This document shows, one piece after another, positions 35,170-44,734 of a stretch of 64,000 bases of DNA. Origin of the DNA: Pelagovum sp. HNIBRBA483 (lineage in GTDB: Bacteria > Pseudomonadota > Alphaproteobacteria > Rhodobacterales > Rhodobacteraceae); the NCBI RefSeq assembly GCF_040931995.1, contig NZ_CP162412.1:2232001-2296000 (forward strand), read 5' to 3'. The notes under the pieces were generated by a model. It worked only from the letters and a program-made list of their open reading frames with translations, was not told where the DNA came from and did no database searches. The number at the start of each line of letters is the position of its first letter. Within the stretch, counting starts at the first letter, position 1. The position numbers and the translations under genes were made by a program.

Positions 35170-36573
35170 TCACTCCCACCACGGCCCGTGGCTGCCCGCA
35201 TCGCCCCCCAGCCGCACAAACCCGTGCCGGCCAAAGAAATCCCGCTGCGCCTGAATGAGGTCCGTCGTCCCCCGCGCCTGCGCCATCGTGTCGATCCACG
35301 CCAGCGCGGCCGAGAACGCAGGCACCGGATGCCCCGCCTGCACCGCCGCCGCGACCACCGCCCGCAACGCAGGCAGGCTCTCCCGCAGCCGCGCGGCAAA
35401 GGCGGGCGCGAAAATCAGCGCCCCCTGCGGCATCTCCCCCCTGAACGCTTCTGAAATATCGTCGAGCAGCGCCGAGCGGATGATACATCCCGCCCGCCAG
35501 ATCTCCGCGATCCGCGCGAAATCGAGCGCCCAGTCATATTCCTCCGACGCCGCGCCAAGGATACGGAACCCCTGCGCATAGGCGATGATCCGCGCCGCCA
35601 GCAGCGCCTGCTCATACGTCTCGGCGGCAATCTCCACCGCGCCACGCCGCGTGCCGAGGATCTCCTCCCCCGCGACCCGTGCCTCTTTCTCCGAGGACCA
35701 CCCCCGCGCACCGACCGCCGCTTCAATGGCGCTGGCCGACTGGCCCATCTTCAGCGCTTCGATCACCGTCCAGCGCCCCGTCCCCTTCTGGCCCGCGCTG
35801 TCGAGGATCACATCCACCGCCGGATGGCCCGTCTCCCGATCCACCGCCTGCAAAACCTTACCACTGATCTCCACCAGATAGCTTTTCAGCGCGCCCTGAT
35901 CCCACGCCTCGAAGCGCGCGCCGATCTCGGCAGGGGTCATTCCGCCACCATAGCGCATCAGCCCGTAGGCCTCGGCCAGCATCTGCATGTCGGCATATTC
36001 GATCCCGTTATGCACGGTCTTGACGAAATGCCCCGCCCCATCCGGCCCCAGATGATCGGCACAGGCCTCCCCCTCGAACTTCGCCGCAATCGCGGTGATC
36101 ACCGGCTTGATCTTGCCATAGGCCGCAGGCGTGCCGCCCACCATGATCGACGGACCATACCGCGCGCCTTCTTCACCGCCGGAGACACCCATGCCGATAA
36201 AGGTCAGGCCCCGCGCCTCAACCATCGCCGTGCGGCGGCGGGTGTCGTGAAAATCGGTATTGCCGGCATCAATGATCGTGTCACCGGCCTCCAACGCATC
36301 GCAGAGCCGCTCAATCGCGTCATCCACCGGCGCTCCCGCAGGCACCATCAGGATAATCGCCCGCGGCGCGGGCATCTCGCGGGCCATCGCCTCAAGGCTG
36401 TCATGCACCCGCAGCCCTGCGCCCAATGGTCCGGCTTCGGCCCTGAAGCGCTCGGTCACTTCTGGCGTCCGGTTCGCTACATGCAACGCGAACCCGTTAT
36501 CGAGAATGTTCAGCGCCAACGCGCTTCCCATCGTCCCCAGCCCGTAAAGCCCCAAGCTCGCCACATCCGCCAT
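35170..36573 (-). CDS. gnd: 6-phosphogluconate dehydrogenase, decarboxylating
   Basis: This oxidises 6-phosphogluconate to ribulose 5-phosphate and CO2 with NADP in the pentose phosphate pathway. The 467 residues match the long (E. coli-type) form. Visible features are the nucleotide-binding LGLYGLGTMGSALALNILDNG, substrate segments GVSGGEEGARYGPSIMVGG and KTVHNGIEYADMQ (catalytic Lys), QKGTGRW, and the C-terminal region with QAQRDFFGRHGF. The ATG at 36573 has GGAGGGG upstream, which decides it over an upstream start. The gene is monocistronic and convergent with hrpB. Confidence 0.96.
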   Translation of the reverse strand: MADVASLGLYGLGTMGSALALNILDNGFALHVANRTPEVTERFRAEAGPLGAGLRVHDSLEAMAREMPAPRAIILMVPAGAPVDDAIERLCDALEAGDTIIDAGNTDFHDTRRRTAMVEARGLTFIGMGVSGGEEGARYGPSIMVGGTPAAYGKIKPVITAIAAKFEGEACADHLGPDGAGHFVKTVHNGIEYADMQMLAEAYGLMRYGGGMTPAEIGARFEAWDQGALKSYLVEISGKVLQAVDRETGHPAVDVILDSAGQKGTGRWTVIEALKMGQSASAIEAAVGARGWSSEKEARVAGEEILGTRRGAVEIAAETYEQALLAARIIAYAQGFRILGAASEEYDWALDFARIAEIWRAGCIIRSALLDDISEAFRGEMPQGALIFAPAFAARLRESLPALRAVVAAAVQAGHPVPAFSAALAWIDTMAQARGTTDLIQAQRDFFGRHGFVRLGGDAGSHGPWWE

Positions 36574-36682
36574 CTGATCCCCTCCATACCACGCCACACC
36601 GGCTAACCGCCTGATTTGCTTGTTTCCTATGACTGTGATAAACTCAATCTCACAAAATAAAAATAACCAGGCAGTAAATCAC

Positions 36683-37138
36683 ATGACCGACTTTCTCCGC
36701 ACGGCTTGGTCCGAGCTCCTCTCCCCGTTTCTCCGGCGTCCCCCGATGCTGCAAATGGCCGCCCTTTGCCACCGCGAAGGCGCGAACGGGCGCGAAATTC
36801 TTCTCGTGACCTCCTCCTCAGGCAATTGGATTCTGCCCAAGGGCTGGCCCATCGAAGGCACCGATGGCGGCGGCACCGCGATGCAGGAAGCCTTCGAAGA
36901 AGCAGGCGTCAAAAAGGGCGACGTCGCCCCGACCCCCATCGCCCGCGTTGAAACGGTCAAGCGCTTCGATGATGGCAACGAGGCCCCCTGTACGCTGGAG
37001 ATCTACCCCGTCGCCGTCGCTGAAATGACCGATGACTACCCCGAAAGCCACCGCCGCGAGCGCCGCTGGGTGCCGGTCAGCGAAGCCGCCAACCTGATCA
37101 ACGAACCGGCTCTGGCCGAGGCAATCGCAACACTCTGA
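36683..37138 (+). CDS. Nudix hydrolase
   Basis: This 151-residue protein resembles diphosphoinositol polyphosphate phosphohydrolase-type Nudix enzymes. The segment WILPKGWPIEGTDGGGTAMQ precedes EAFEEAGV; the Nudix box has Gln where the consensus REUxEExGU has Arg, a variation that I believe is usual in alphaproteobacterial members. The GWP and the catalytic EE pair are present. The ATG at 36683 begins MTDFLRTAWSELLSPFLRR. The substrate, a nucleoside diphosphate linked to some group, cannot be deduced. Confidence 0.9.
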   Translation: MTDFLRTAWSELLSPFLRRPPMLQMAALCHREGANGREILLVTSSSGNWILPKGWPIEGTDGGGTAMQEAFEEAGVKKGDVAPTPIARVETVKRFDDGNEAPCTLEIYPVAVAEMTDDYPESHRRERRWVPVSEAANLINEPALAEAIATL

Positions 37139-37234
37139 GCACCGAATCCGCCGCTCCGAGCGCACGAAACCGAGGGCCGTCATCACGCCGCGCTCCCACC
37201 GCTTGCGCCGAGCGCCGTCCGGTCAGACGCTCTT

Positions 37235-37252
37235 CTGTTACAAAACTGTCAT
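37235..37252 (+). promoter_or_regulatory. Pho box (PhoB binding site) upstream of pit
   Basis: The 18-bp sequence CTGTTAC-AAAA-CTGTCAT has two direct half-sites spaced by 11 nt with an A-rich centre. It fits the PhoB consensus CTGTCAT-AWAW-CTGTCAY with one mismatch. It lies 70 nt upstream of the pit start codon. In Sinorhizobium the pit operon is repressed by PhoB, so repression under phosphate limitation is as likely as activation. Confidence 0.7.
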
Positions 37253-37321
37253 AATTGTTGCGCCACGGGGCCAGACCCGTTAACCGGCAATGGTTTGTGA
37301 TTGACCTGAACGGAGCGCCAC

Positions 37322-38824
37322 ATGGCCGACAATACCCCACCGCCGAACCAGTGGCGCACGCTCGACCGCGACCTACGCCGCCTTTCCAGCCTCGAATACG
37401 CCACCAACGCCGTCGCACGTCCGATGGTAGGTTTCGGCGTCTCGCTGGCTTTCATGGTTCTGGCGGGGATCGGCGCAGCCCTATTCTTCAGCGTTGATGG
37501 CAATAACGTCATCGTTGTCGCCGCTGCGATATTCGGTGCCTATATGGCGCTCAACATCGGCGCCAATGACGTGGCCAACAACATGGGCCCAGCGGTTGGC
37601 GCCAATGCCCTCACCCTTGGCGGCGCCATCGTCATCGCGGCGCTGTTTGAAAGCGCAGGCGCGCTTCTCGCTGGCGGCGATGTGGTGTCGACCATCTCCA
37701 AAGGCATCATTGATCCGCAAAGCGTCGCCGATACGCAGATTTTCATCTGGGCGATGATGGCCGCACTGATTTCCTCGGCGCTTTGGGTCAACCTCGCCAC
37801 TTGGGTTGGCGCGCCGGTTTCCACCACCCATTCCGTCGTTGGTGGCGTCATGGGCGCAGGCATCGCCGCTGCCGGTTTTGCCGCCGTGAACTGGCCCACC
37901 ATGGGCACCATTGCCGCAAGCTGGGTGATCTCACCTGTTTTGGGCGGGGCTATCGCCGCGGCCTTCCTCGCCTTCATCAAGGCAAAAATCATCTATCAGG
38001 ACGATAAGATCGCCGCCGCCCGCCGCTGGGTGCCGGTGCTGATCGGCATCATGGTCGGCGCATTCTCGGCCTACCTTGCGCTGAAAGGCCTCAAGAAAAT
38101 CATTAAGATCGACATGGGCACAGCGCTGATCATCGGCGTCATTCTCGGTGCCGTGGCCTATGTTGTGACCGCACCGCTCATCCACCGCCAATCCGAAGGG
38201 CTGGAAAACCGCAACAAATCCCTCAAGGTGCTGTTCTCGATCCCGCTCGTCATTTCTGCGGCACTCCTTTCCTTTGCTCATGGCGCGAATGACGTGGCCA
38301 ATGCCGTCGGCCCCTTGGCCGCCATCGTCCACGCTTCTGAATTCGGCGAGTTCGCAGGCAAAGTGTCGATCCCCACATGGGTCATGGTCATCGGTGCATT
38401 CGGCATCTCCTTCGGGCTTGTTCTCTTTGGCCCAAAACTCATTCGCATGGTCGGCAGCCAGATCACCAAGCTGAACCCGATGCGCGCCTATTGCGTGGCG
38501 CTTTCGGCAGCGATTACCGTGATCGTCGCCAGCTGGCTCGGCCTGCCGGTGTCCTCCACCCATATCGCCGTTGGCGGGGTGTTTGGCGTCGGCTTCTACC
38601 GCGAATGGCACATGGAACGCCGGATCAAAAAGCTCGGCCTGTCGCGCCGTGCCGCCGCTGCCGATGCGGGGATCGAGCCGCTGCCCGAGCAGGAGCGCCG
38701 CCGCCGCAAACTGGTGCGCCGCTCGCATTTCATGACCATCATCGCCGCATGGGTGATCACCGTCCCCGCCGCAGCGCTGCTCTCGGGTGTGATCTTCCTC
38801 GCGCTGAATGGCGTGTTCGGCTAG
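37322..38824 (+). CDS. pit: Low-affinity inorganic phosphate transporter (PiT family)
   Basis: This is an inner-membrane phosphate:cation symporter of 500 residues with about 10-12 helices. The duplicated PiT signature is clear: GANDVANNMGPAVGANALTLG in the first half and AHGANDVANAVGPLAAI in the second. Further family stretches are VSTTHSVVGGVMGAG and PVSSTHIAVGGVFGVGFYRE. The extended N-terminus (about 40 residues) and the basic loop before the last helix (EQERRRRKLVRRSH) are typical of alphaproteobacterial members. The Pho box upstream indicates phosphate control. Confidence 0.95.
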   Translation: MADNTPPPNQWRTLDRDLRRLSSLEYATNAVARPMVGFGVSLAFMVLAGIGAALFFSVDGNNVIVVAAAIFGAYMALNIGANDVANNMGPAVGANALTLGGAIVIAALFESAGALLAGGDVVSTISKGIIDPQSVADTQIFIWAMMAALISSALWVNLATWVGAPVSTTHSVVGGVMGAGIAAAGFAAVNWPTMGTIAASWVISPVLGGAIAAAFLAFIKAKIIYQDDKIAAARRWVPVLIGIMVGAFSAYLALKGLKKIIKIDMGTALIIGVILGAVAYVVTAPLIHRQSEGLENRNKSLKVLFSIPLVISAALLSFAHGANDVANAVGPLAAIVHASEFGEFAGKVSIPTWVMVIGAFGISFGLVLFGPKLIRMVGSQITKLNPMRAYCVALSAAITVIVASWLGLPVSSTHIAVGGVFGVGFYREWHMERRIKKLGLSRRAAAADAGIEPLPEQERRRRKLVRRSHFMTIIAAWVITVPAAALLSGVIFLALNGVFG

Positions 38825-38827
38825 GGC

Positions 38828-39715
38828 TCACAGCCCACTGATCTCCGCCCGCCTCTGGCGCAACGCATCGGCGATGAAATCCACCAACACACGGACCCGC
38901 GCCACATGGCGCAGGTCTTCGTGCAACAGCAGCCATGTGGAACGGCTGTAATCCACCTCCGTTCCCGGCACCCGCTGCAATTCGGGGAAGACACTCTGCG
39001 TCCACAGCGCAAGGAACGACATCCCCATCCCTGCACGCACCATATGCATATGCATCTCTGGGTCTTCGACCTGATGGCGGATCTGCGCCTTAGGGAAGGG
39101 CGCATGGGCAATCCAGCGCTGCATCTCCGGCGCAGGCCCGTAGCCGATCCACGATAGCCCCTCGCCCCCCTTGCCCGCTTTCGGCAATTCGGCATCAATG
39201 TAGCGCCGCGCCGCCATGATCGCGATGCCCAGCGGAAAGAGCTTTCGCGCCACCACATTCTCCATCGGGTCGGCGGCATGGCGGATCGACACATCGGTTT
39301 CCAGCTTCGATAGGTGATCCACCTGAAAGCCCAACCGGATTTCCAGCGAAATATCAGGATAGAGCGCCGAAAACTCCGCCAAGATCGGCGCCATCAGGAA
39401 ATGCGCCGTCATCGGGTCCATCGACAGCCGCACCGTGCCCCGCGCCTCGCGGTCCTTGCCCTGCACCCCATGGCGCCCGCGCAAGATCACCTGCTCGGCT
39501 TCCACGGCGGCTGGCAGCAGCGTCTTGCCCGCCGCAGTCAGATGCAGCCCGTCCTGCCCCCGCCGGAACAGCTTCACCCCGTAGCTGTCCTCCAACGCCT
39601 CCAACTGGCGGCGCACCGTGGCATGGGTCGCGTCCGTCTGCTCGGCCGCCGCCCGCAGTGAACCGCCCCGCACCGCCGCGAGGAAATAGGGCAGCAACTT
39701 CCAATCCTGCATCAC
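38828..39715 (-). CDS. LysR-family transcriptional regulator
   Basis: The 295-residue protein has an N-terminal winged helix-turn-helix (GGSLRAAAEQTDATHATVRRQLEALEDSYGVKLFRR) and a C-terminal effector-binding domain with RGTVRLSMDPMTAHFLMAPIL. It is divergent from a medium-chain dehydrogenase gene across 105 nt. LysR regulators commonly control the gene transcribed away from them, so the dehydrogenase is the likely target. Its 3' end lies 3 nt from the convergent pit gene. The inducer is unknown. Confidence 0.92.
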   Translation of the reverse strand: MMQDWKLLPYFLAAVRGGSLRAAAEQTDATHATVRRQLEALEDSYGVKLFRRGQDGLHLTAAGKTLLPAAVEAEQVILRGRHGVQGKDREARGTVRLSMDPMTAHFLMAPILAEFSALYPDISLEIRLGFQVDHLSKLETDVSIRHAADPMENVVARKLFPLGIAIMAARRYIDAELPKAGKGGEGLSWIGYGPAPEMQRWIAHAPFPKAQIRHQVEDPEMHMHMVRAGMGMSFLALWTQSVFPELQRVPGTEVDYSRSTWLLLHEDLRHVARVRVLVDFIADALRQRRAEISGL

Positions 39716-39820
39716 CTCACCTGTAACGTTTTTGATCCACCATGGGGATATTTAGCCAATTATCGGAACATTTTTCAAACGCTATTCCATTTCCATCAAC
39801 TCAACCAATGAGGTTCCCAA

Positions 39821-40801
39821 ATGCAAATGACCGCCGCTTTCATCCCCACCTACGGATCGCCAGACAAAATCCGCATCCGTGCCACCACCCGCCCTGACCC
39901 AAAGAAAGACGAAGTTCTGATCCGTGTCATGGCCTCCGGCGTGACTAAGGCCGACACCATGATGCGTTCCGGCACGCCCTATTTCGCCCGCCTGATGGTC
40001 GGCTTCCCGCGCCCGCGGCACCCGATCCTTGGCACCGGCTACGCCGGCATCGTCACCGAGGTCGGCGCGGATGTGGCCGGCTTCCGTGTGGGCGATCGGG
40101 TCTACGGCAATGCGGGCCTCACCTTCGGGGCCAATGCCGATTACGTCACCGTCAAACAGTCCGAACTCATCGTGCCCATGCCCGATGGCCTCAGCTTCGA
40201 GGATGCCGCCCCCCTCACCGATGGCGCGCTCACCTCACTGACCTTCTTGCAGGAAATCGCCCACCTCCAACCAGGGCAGCGCGTTTTGATCATCGGCGCG
40301 ACGGGCGCGCTCGGCGCCGCCGCCGTGCAAATAGCCAAGTCGATGGGCGCTCATGTCACCGGCACCGCGCGCGCCGCCAATTTCGGTTTCCTGCGCGATC
40401 TCGGTGCCGATGCGGTGATTGACCACGGCATTCGCGATGTCAGCCAGATGACAGGCCAATATGACGTGATCTACGATACCCCCGGCGTCGCGCCGTTTCG
40501 CAGCATCCGTCACCTGCTCACACCCAAGGGGCTTTATATGTCCCCCGTGCTGGGCTGTGATCTCCTGTTCCGGATGCTCATGTCGCGCCGCTCAAAAGGC
40601 CGCCGCGCAGTGTTTTCGGCCACCGGCCTGCGCTCCGTCGCACAGCAGCGCCCGCTCTGTGATCAGATCAATGAGTTGATGACCTCCGGCCAGCTGCGCG
40701 GCCTCGTCGAGCACCGTTTCCCGCTCAGCGATGCGGCCCGCGCCCACGCATTGGTGGACGCCGGGCACAAGCGCGGCAATGTGGTTCTGACCTCGGCTTA
40801 A
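39821..40801 (+). CDS. NAD(P)-dependent alcohol dehydrogenase, quinone oxidoreductase-like
   Basis: This is a zinc-independent medium-chain dehydrogenase/reductase of 326 residues. The N-terminal GroES-like domain includes [16 protein letters not shown] and the segment [32 protein letters not shown]. The Rossmann domain has the motif [31 protein letters not shown]. No structural-zinc cysteine cluster is visible. The C-terminus [21 protein letters not shown] is typical of the quinone oxidoreductase branch. It is probably regulated by the divergent LysR protein. Its stop overlaps the convergent argF stop. Confidence 0.88.
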   Translation: MQMTAAFIPTYGSPDKIRIRATTRPDPKKDEVLIRVMASGVTKADTMMRSGTPYFARLMVGFPRPRHPILGTGYAGIVTEVGADVAGFRVGDRVYGNAGLTFGANADYVTVKQSELIVPMPDGLSFEDAAPLTDGALTSLTFLQEIAHLQPGQRVLIIGATGALGAAAVQIAKSMGAHVTGTARAANFGFLRDLGADAVIDHGIRDVSQMTGQYDVIYDTPGVAPFRSIRHLLTPKGLYMSPVLGCDLLFRMLMSRRSKGRRAVFSATGLRSVAQQRPLCDQINELMTSGQLRGLVEHRFPLSDAARAHALVDAGHKRGNVVLTSA

Positions 40802-41724
40802 ACGCCGAGGCACCACCGCATGATCGCCTTCTGCGCATGAAGCCGGTTTTCCGCTTCATCAAAGATCACCGACTGCGGCCCGTCCATCACTTCGCTGGTG
40901 GCTTCGTCATCACGATGGGCGGGCAGGCAATGCATGAACAGCGCATCAGGGTTCGCCTTCGCCATCAGATCGGCATTCACCTGATAGGGGCGCAACTGGT
41001 TATGGCGCCGCTCCCGCGCGGATTGCGGATCATGCATGCTCACCCAAGTATCCGTGACCACCAGATCAGCGCCATCAACGGCCTTGTGCGGGTCACGCTC
41101 GATGGTGATGTTCACCCCCTTCGCCCGCGCCTCATTGACGAAGCCCGCCTCAGGGTCCAGCGTTTCCGGCCCTGTAAAGGTCAGGTCAAAGCCAAACTGC
41201 CCCGCCGCATGGATAAAGCTCGCACAGACGTTGTTGCCATCGCCCGACCACACGACCTTCTTGCCCGCAATCGGCCCGCGATGCTGCTCGAAGGTCATGA
41301 TATCAGCCATGATCTGGCAGGGGTGGCTGCGGTTCGTCAGCCCGTTTATCACCGGCACAGAGGCATATTCCGCCATCTCGAGCAGGGTCGCTTCCTCAAA
41401 GGTGCGGATCATGATCAGGTCCACATAGCGGCTCAGCACGCGGGCAGTATCGGCGATCGTCTCGCCATGGCCCAGCTGCATATCGGCCCCCGACAGCACC
41501 ATCGTCTGCCCGCCCATCTGCCGCACGCCGACGTCAAAGGATACCCGCGTCCGTGTTGAAGGTTTCTCGAATATCAACGCCACCATATGCCCCTCCAGCG
41601 GGCGGGTGTCATCAGGCGTACCCTTCGGGCGGCCATTACGGGCGGTGCGCATCGCATGCGCGCTGTCGATCATCACCCGCAGGTCTTCCGGCGTCGTCTT
41701 GTTGATATCAATAAAGCTTTGCAT
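40798..41724 (-). CDS. argF: Ornithine carbamoyltransferase
   Basis: This makes citrulline from ornithine and carbamoyl phosphate in arginine biosynthesis. The 308 residues include the carbamoyl-phosphate motif PSTRTRVSF, the segment [19 protein letters not shown], the ornithine-binding VVTDTWVSM and [10 protein letters not shown] near the C-terminus. It lies 54 nt downstream of argD, forming an argD-argF operon. The last codons overlap the stop of the convergent dehydrogenase gene. Confidence 0.97.
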   Translation of the reverse strand: MQSFIDINKTTPEDLRVMIDSAHAMRTARNGRPKGTPDDTRPLEGHMVALIFEKPSTRTRVSFDVGVRQMGGQTMVLSGADMQLGHGETIADTARVLSRYVDLIMIRTFEEATLLEMAEYASVPVINGLTNRSHPCQIMADIMTFEQHRGPIAGKKVVWSGDGNNVCASFIHAAGQFGFDLTFTGPETLDPEAGFVNEARAKGVNITIERDPHKAVDGADLVVTDTWVSMHDPQSARERRHNQLRPYQVNADLMAKANPDALFMHCLPAHRDDEATSEVMDGPQSVIFDEAENRLHAQKAIMRWCLGV

Positions 41725-41778
41725 CTTCTTCGTCTTTCATCAGCGGGCGGCGCTGCCTGCCCTTTCACTATCTCTGGG

Positions 41779-42957
41779 TTAGTTCGCGCTCAGGCTCTTG
41801 GCCGCGCGATCCAGCCGCGCCACCGCCTCCGCGATGTCCTCATCGGTGATCGTCAGCGGCGGCAGCAGGCGCAGCACATTATCCGCCGCAGGCACCGTCA
41901 GCACCTCCGCCGCATATCCGGCCGCCATCACCTCGGCGTTCACCGCCTTGCACTTCAGCCCCAGCATTAGCCCCGCGCCGCGCACAGACTCGAACACGTC
42001 AGGGTTATCAGCCACCAGCCCTTCCAGCTTTTGCCGGAACAGCCCCGCCTTGCGGTTCACTTCAGCGAGGAAGGCATCGTCTGCCACGATCTCCATCACC
42101 TTGTTGCCCACCGCACAGGCCAGCGGGTTGCCGCCATAGGTCGAGCCATGTGTGCCCGCCGTCATGCCGCTTGCCGCATTTTCAGTCGCCAGCACCGCCC
42201 CCAGCGGGAAGCCCCCGCCAATGCCTTTCGCCACCATCATGATGTCAGGCGCAATTCCGGCCCATTCATGCGCAAAAAGCTTGCCCGTCCGGCCCACGCC
42301 GCATTGCACCTCGTCAAAGATCAGCAGCAGCCCGTGCGCGTCGCACAGGTCGCGCAACCCCTTCAGGCACTGGTCAGGCACGGGGCGAATGCCCCCTTCG
42401 CCCTGCACCGGCTCAATGAGGATCGCCCCCACATCACCCGCCGCAGCCGCTTCCCGTAGCGCGTCATGATCGCCAAACGGCAAATGCCGGAACCCCGGCA
42501 ACAGCGGCGCGAAGCCCTTGGTCATCTTCTCCGACCCCGCCGCCGCGATCCCTGCCGCAGAGCGCCCGTGGAACGAGCCCTCAAACGTCAGGATCGTGCT
42601 GCGCTCGGGCTGGCCCTTCTCGTGCCAGTATTTCCGCGCCATCTTGACCGCCAGTTCACAGCTCTCCGTGCCGGAATTGGTGAAAAACACCGTATCGGCA
42701 AAGCTCGCCGCCACCAGCCTGTCCGCCAGTTCCTGCTGCGCGGGAATCTGGTAGAGGTTCGACACATGCCACAGCTTACCCGCCTGCGCGGTCAACACCT
42801 CAACCAACGCAGGGTTCGCATGGCCCAGCGCGTTCACCGCAATGCCCGCGCCCAAATCGAGAAAACGTCGCCCGTCGGCTTCCACGAGCCAGCTGCCCTC
42901 GCCCCGCTCAAACGAAAGCGGCGCACGGTTATAGGTCGGAAGCACGGTGGGGATCAT
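41779..42957 (-). CDS. argD: Acetylornithine aminotransferase
   Basis: This PLP-dependent class III aminotransferase of arginine biosynthesis has 392 residues. Landmarks are [14 protein letters not shown]-type N-terminal sequence, [32 protein letters not shown], the aspartate motif [21 protein letters not shown], and the catalytic lysine in [16 protein letters not shown] terminator-like hairpin ends only 17 nt upstream of its start, which raises the possibility of leader-based control. It is followed by argF. Confidence 0.96.
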   Translation of the reverse strand: MIPTVLPTYNRAPLSFERGEGSWLVEADGRRFLDLGAGIAVNALGHANPALVEVLTAQAGKLWHVSNLYQIPAQQELADRLVAASFADTVFFTNSGTESCELAVKMARKYWHEKGQPERSTILTFEGSFHGRSAAGIAAAGSEKMTKGFAPLLPGFRHLPFGDHDALREAAAAGDVGAILIEPVQGEGGIRPVPDQCLKGLRDLCDAHGLLLIFDEVQCGVGRTGKLFAHEWAGIAPDIMMVAKGIGGGFPLGAVLATENAASGMTAGTHGSTYGGNPLACAVGNKVMEIVADDAFLAEVNRKAGLFRQKLEGLVADNPDVFESVRGAGLMLGLKCKAVNAEVMAAGYAAEVLTVPAADNVLRLLPPLTITDEDIAEAVARLDRAAKSLSAN

Positions 42958-42973
42958 CTGTTTTCCCTTTTTT

Positions 42974-43009
42974 AAAAAGAAGCCCGAGGGATGCCGCAGG
43001 CATCAGGGC
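42974..43009 (-). terminator. Terminator-like hairpin in the argD leader
   Basis: On the minus strand an inner stem GATGCC-tgc-GGCATC (43004-42990) is extended by an outer GCCC/GGGC pair (43009-43006 with 42985-42982) and followed by TTCTTTTT. It lies 143 nt beyond the ABC permease stop and ends just 17 nt before the argD ATG. It may terminate the permease transcript or act as an attenuator of argD-argF. Confidence 0.7.
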
Positions 43010-43151
43010 AAGTCAACGATTTATGGAAGGTCATGACAACGGCAAACGCCGCCGAAAAGCGCGTTTCAGCGTCGGCGTCGGTTGATCGCGATATGCAAGC
43101 CGTGTGTCATACCGCCCTCATAGGGCGCGGCACCGGCCCGCACAAGCGTTT

Positions 43152-43952
43152 TCAGGATTTCAGCCGGTAGCCGATGCGGACCCAGTGCCAAACCAGCGCC
43201 ACCACCAGCGCCGCCGCCAGCGAGGCGATCCACAATCCCTGCCACGGCGAGCTGTCCGAGACACCGATCATGCCGTAGCGCACCCCGTCGATGATATAGA
43301 AGAACGGGTTCGCATGGCTCATCGCCTGCATCACCGGCGGCAGCGCCTCGATCGAATAAAACGTGCCCGAAAGGAACGAGAGCGGCGTCACAACAAAGTT
43401 GGAGATCGTCGCCAACTGATCGAATTTATTGGCAAAAATCGCGGCCACCATGCCCAGTGCGCCCATAAAGACAGAGCCAACAACCACGAACACCAGCATC
43501 CACAGCGGCGATTGCGGCACGATCCCGAGGAACAGCCAAACACCGACCGTGATCGCCAGTGCCACAATCGTCCCCCGCGCCACCGCGCCGAACAGATAGC
43601 CGAACGTGATTTCCGCAGGGCTTAACGGCGGCATCAACGTATCAACGATATTACCCATCACCTTGGCCGATGTCAGGCTTGAGGAGGTGTTGGCAAAAGC
43701 GTTCTGGATCACCGTCATCGTCAACAGCCCCGGCGCGAGGAAGGTCATGAACGGCACGCCCATCACCTCGCCCCTGCGGCTGCCAATGGCGATGGCGAAG
43801 ATCACCATGAACAGCGCCGCGTTGATCAGCGGCGCGATGATCGTTTGCGAATACACATTGAGGAACCGCCGCGTCTCCCGCTGCGCCAGCGTGTAGCTGC
43901 CCAGCCAGTTGATCCGCCCGAAGCGGCGCACGCCCATTTCTGTTCTTTCCAT
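43152..43952 (-). CDS. ABC-2 type transporter permease
   Basis: The 266-residue inner-membrane protein has six predicted helices and belongs to the ABC-2 permease family (YadH/NodJ-like). Stretches such as LAQRETRRFLNVYSQTIIAPLINAALFMVIFAIAIG, FMTFLAPGLLTMTVIQNAFANTSSSL and the C-terminal SHANPFFYIIDGVRYGMIGVSD support this. The ATG at 43952 has a GAGGAGG seven nt upstream. No ATP-binding subunit gene lies beside it, so its partner must be encoded elsewhere. The substrate is not evident. Confidence 0.9.
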   Translation of the reverse strand: MERTEMGVRRFGRINWLGSYTLAQRETRRFLNVYSQTIIAPLINAALFMVIFAIAIGSRRGEVMGVPFMTFLAPGLLTMTVIQNAFANTSSSLTSAKVMGNIVDTLMPPLSPAEITFGYLFGAVARGTIVALAITVGVWLFLGIVPQSPLWMLVFVVVGSVFMGALGMVAAIFANKFDQLATISNFVVTPLSFLSGTFYSIEALPPVMQAMSHANPFFYIIDGVRYGMIGVSDSSPWQGLWIASLAAALVVALVWHWVRIGYRLKS

Positions 43953-43981
43953 CGGCCTGCCTCCTCAATTCATCACTATGC

Positions 43982-44020
43982 GATTCGGGTGCTTGTATCC
44001 CACGCACGGGTGTCTAGAAT
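43982..44020 (+). promoter_or_regulatory. Probable gcrA promoter with a GANTC site
   Basis: TTGTAT (43993-43998) and TAGAAT (44015-44020) with a 16-nt spacer form a plausible -35/-10 pair 68 nt upstream of the gcrA start. A GATTC (43982-43986), which is a CcrM methylation site GANTC, overlaps the region just upstream of the -35. In Caulobacter, GcrA acts at methylated GANTC promoters, so feedback is possible. Confidence 0.45.
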
Positions 44021-44087
44021 AGGGGGCTGACCGTGAAGAGATACTCCCGGGCTGATGAGGCCCGATGATTTAACCAAAGGAAACCAT

Positions 44088-44708
44088 ATGTCCTGGACCG
44101 ACGAACGTGTCGAGCAGCTCAAGAAGATGTGGGGCGAAGGCCTCTCCGCCAGCCAGATCGCCAAGGAGCTCGGCGGCGTCACCCGTAATGCCGTGATCGG
44201 CAAAGTGCATCGCCTCGGCCTGTCGAACCGCACCGCAGGCGGCAGCGCTGCCGAAGCCAAGCCCGCCAAACCGGCGGCAAAGGCAAAGCCGGCAAAACCT
44301 GCCGCGCCCAAGGCCGCCGCGAAGCCCGCCGCCGAAACGGCAAAACCGGCAGCCGCGGCCAGCAGTAATAACGCCGCCAGCAGCGATGACGATAACAGCC
44401 CCGCGCCGATCCCGATGAGCGCCGCCCGCCGCGCGATCATCCCCGCAGGCCAGCCGCTTCCGCCGCAGCCCTCGGCAAACGAGATCGACCCAGAGGCCCT
44501 CGCCCGCGTCTCCGAGGTGGAGAAAACCGCCAAGCGGCTCAACCTGATGGAACTCACCGAGCGTACCTGCAAATGGCCGGTCGGTGATCCGGCAACCGAT
44601 GATTTCTGGTTCTGCGGTCTGCCCTCTGAGGCCGGAAAGCCCTATTGCGAAGCGCATGTCGGCGTGGCGTTCCAGCCGATGAGCAGCCGCCGCGACCGCC
44701 GCCGCTGA
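44088..44708 (+). CDS. gcrA: GcrA cell-cycle regulator
   Basis: GcrA is a sigma70-binding transcription cofactor that reads CcrM-methylated GANTC sites in alphaproteobacteria. The 206-residue protein starts with the diagnostic MSWTDERVEQLKKMWGEGLSASQIAKELGGVTRNAVIGKVHRLGL DNA-binding domain (1-45). A long Ala/Lys/Pro-rich linker (about 50-110) leads to the C-terminal sigma-interacting segment LMELTERTCKWPVGDP and FWFCGLPSEAGKPYCEAH with conserved cysteines. The ATG at 44088 has AAAGGAAA upstream. It is followed by an intrinsic terminator. Confidence 0.97.
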   Translation: MSWTDERVEQLKKMWGEGLSASQIAKELGGVTRNAVIGKVHRLGLSNRTAGGSAAEAKPAKPAAKAKPAKPAAPKAAAKPAAETAKPAAAASSNNAASSDDDNSPAPIPMSAARRAIIPAGQPLPPQPSANEIDPEALARVSEVEKTAKRLNLMELTERTCKWPVGDPATDDFWFCGLPSEAGKPYCEAHVGVAFQPMSSRRDRRR

Positions 44709-44734
44709 TCCGGCCGCACCAGTACCACAAACGA

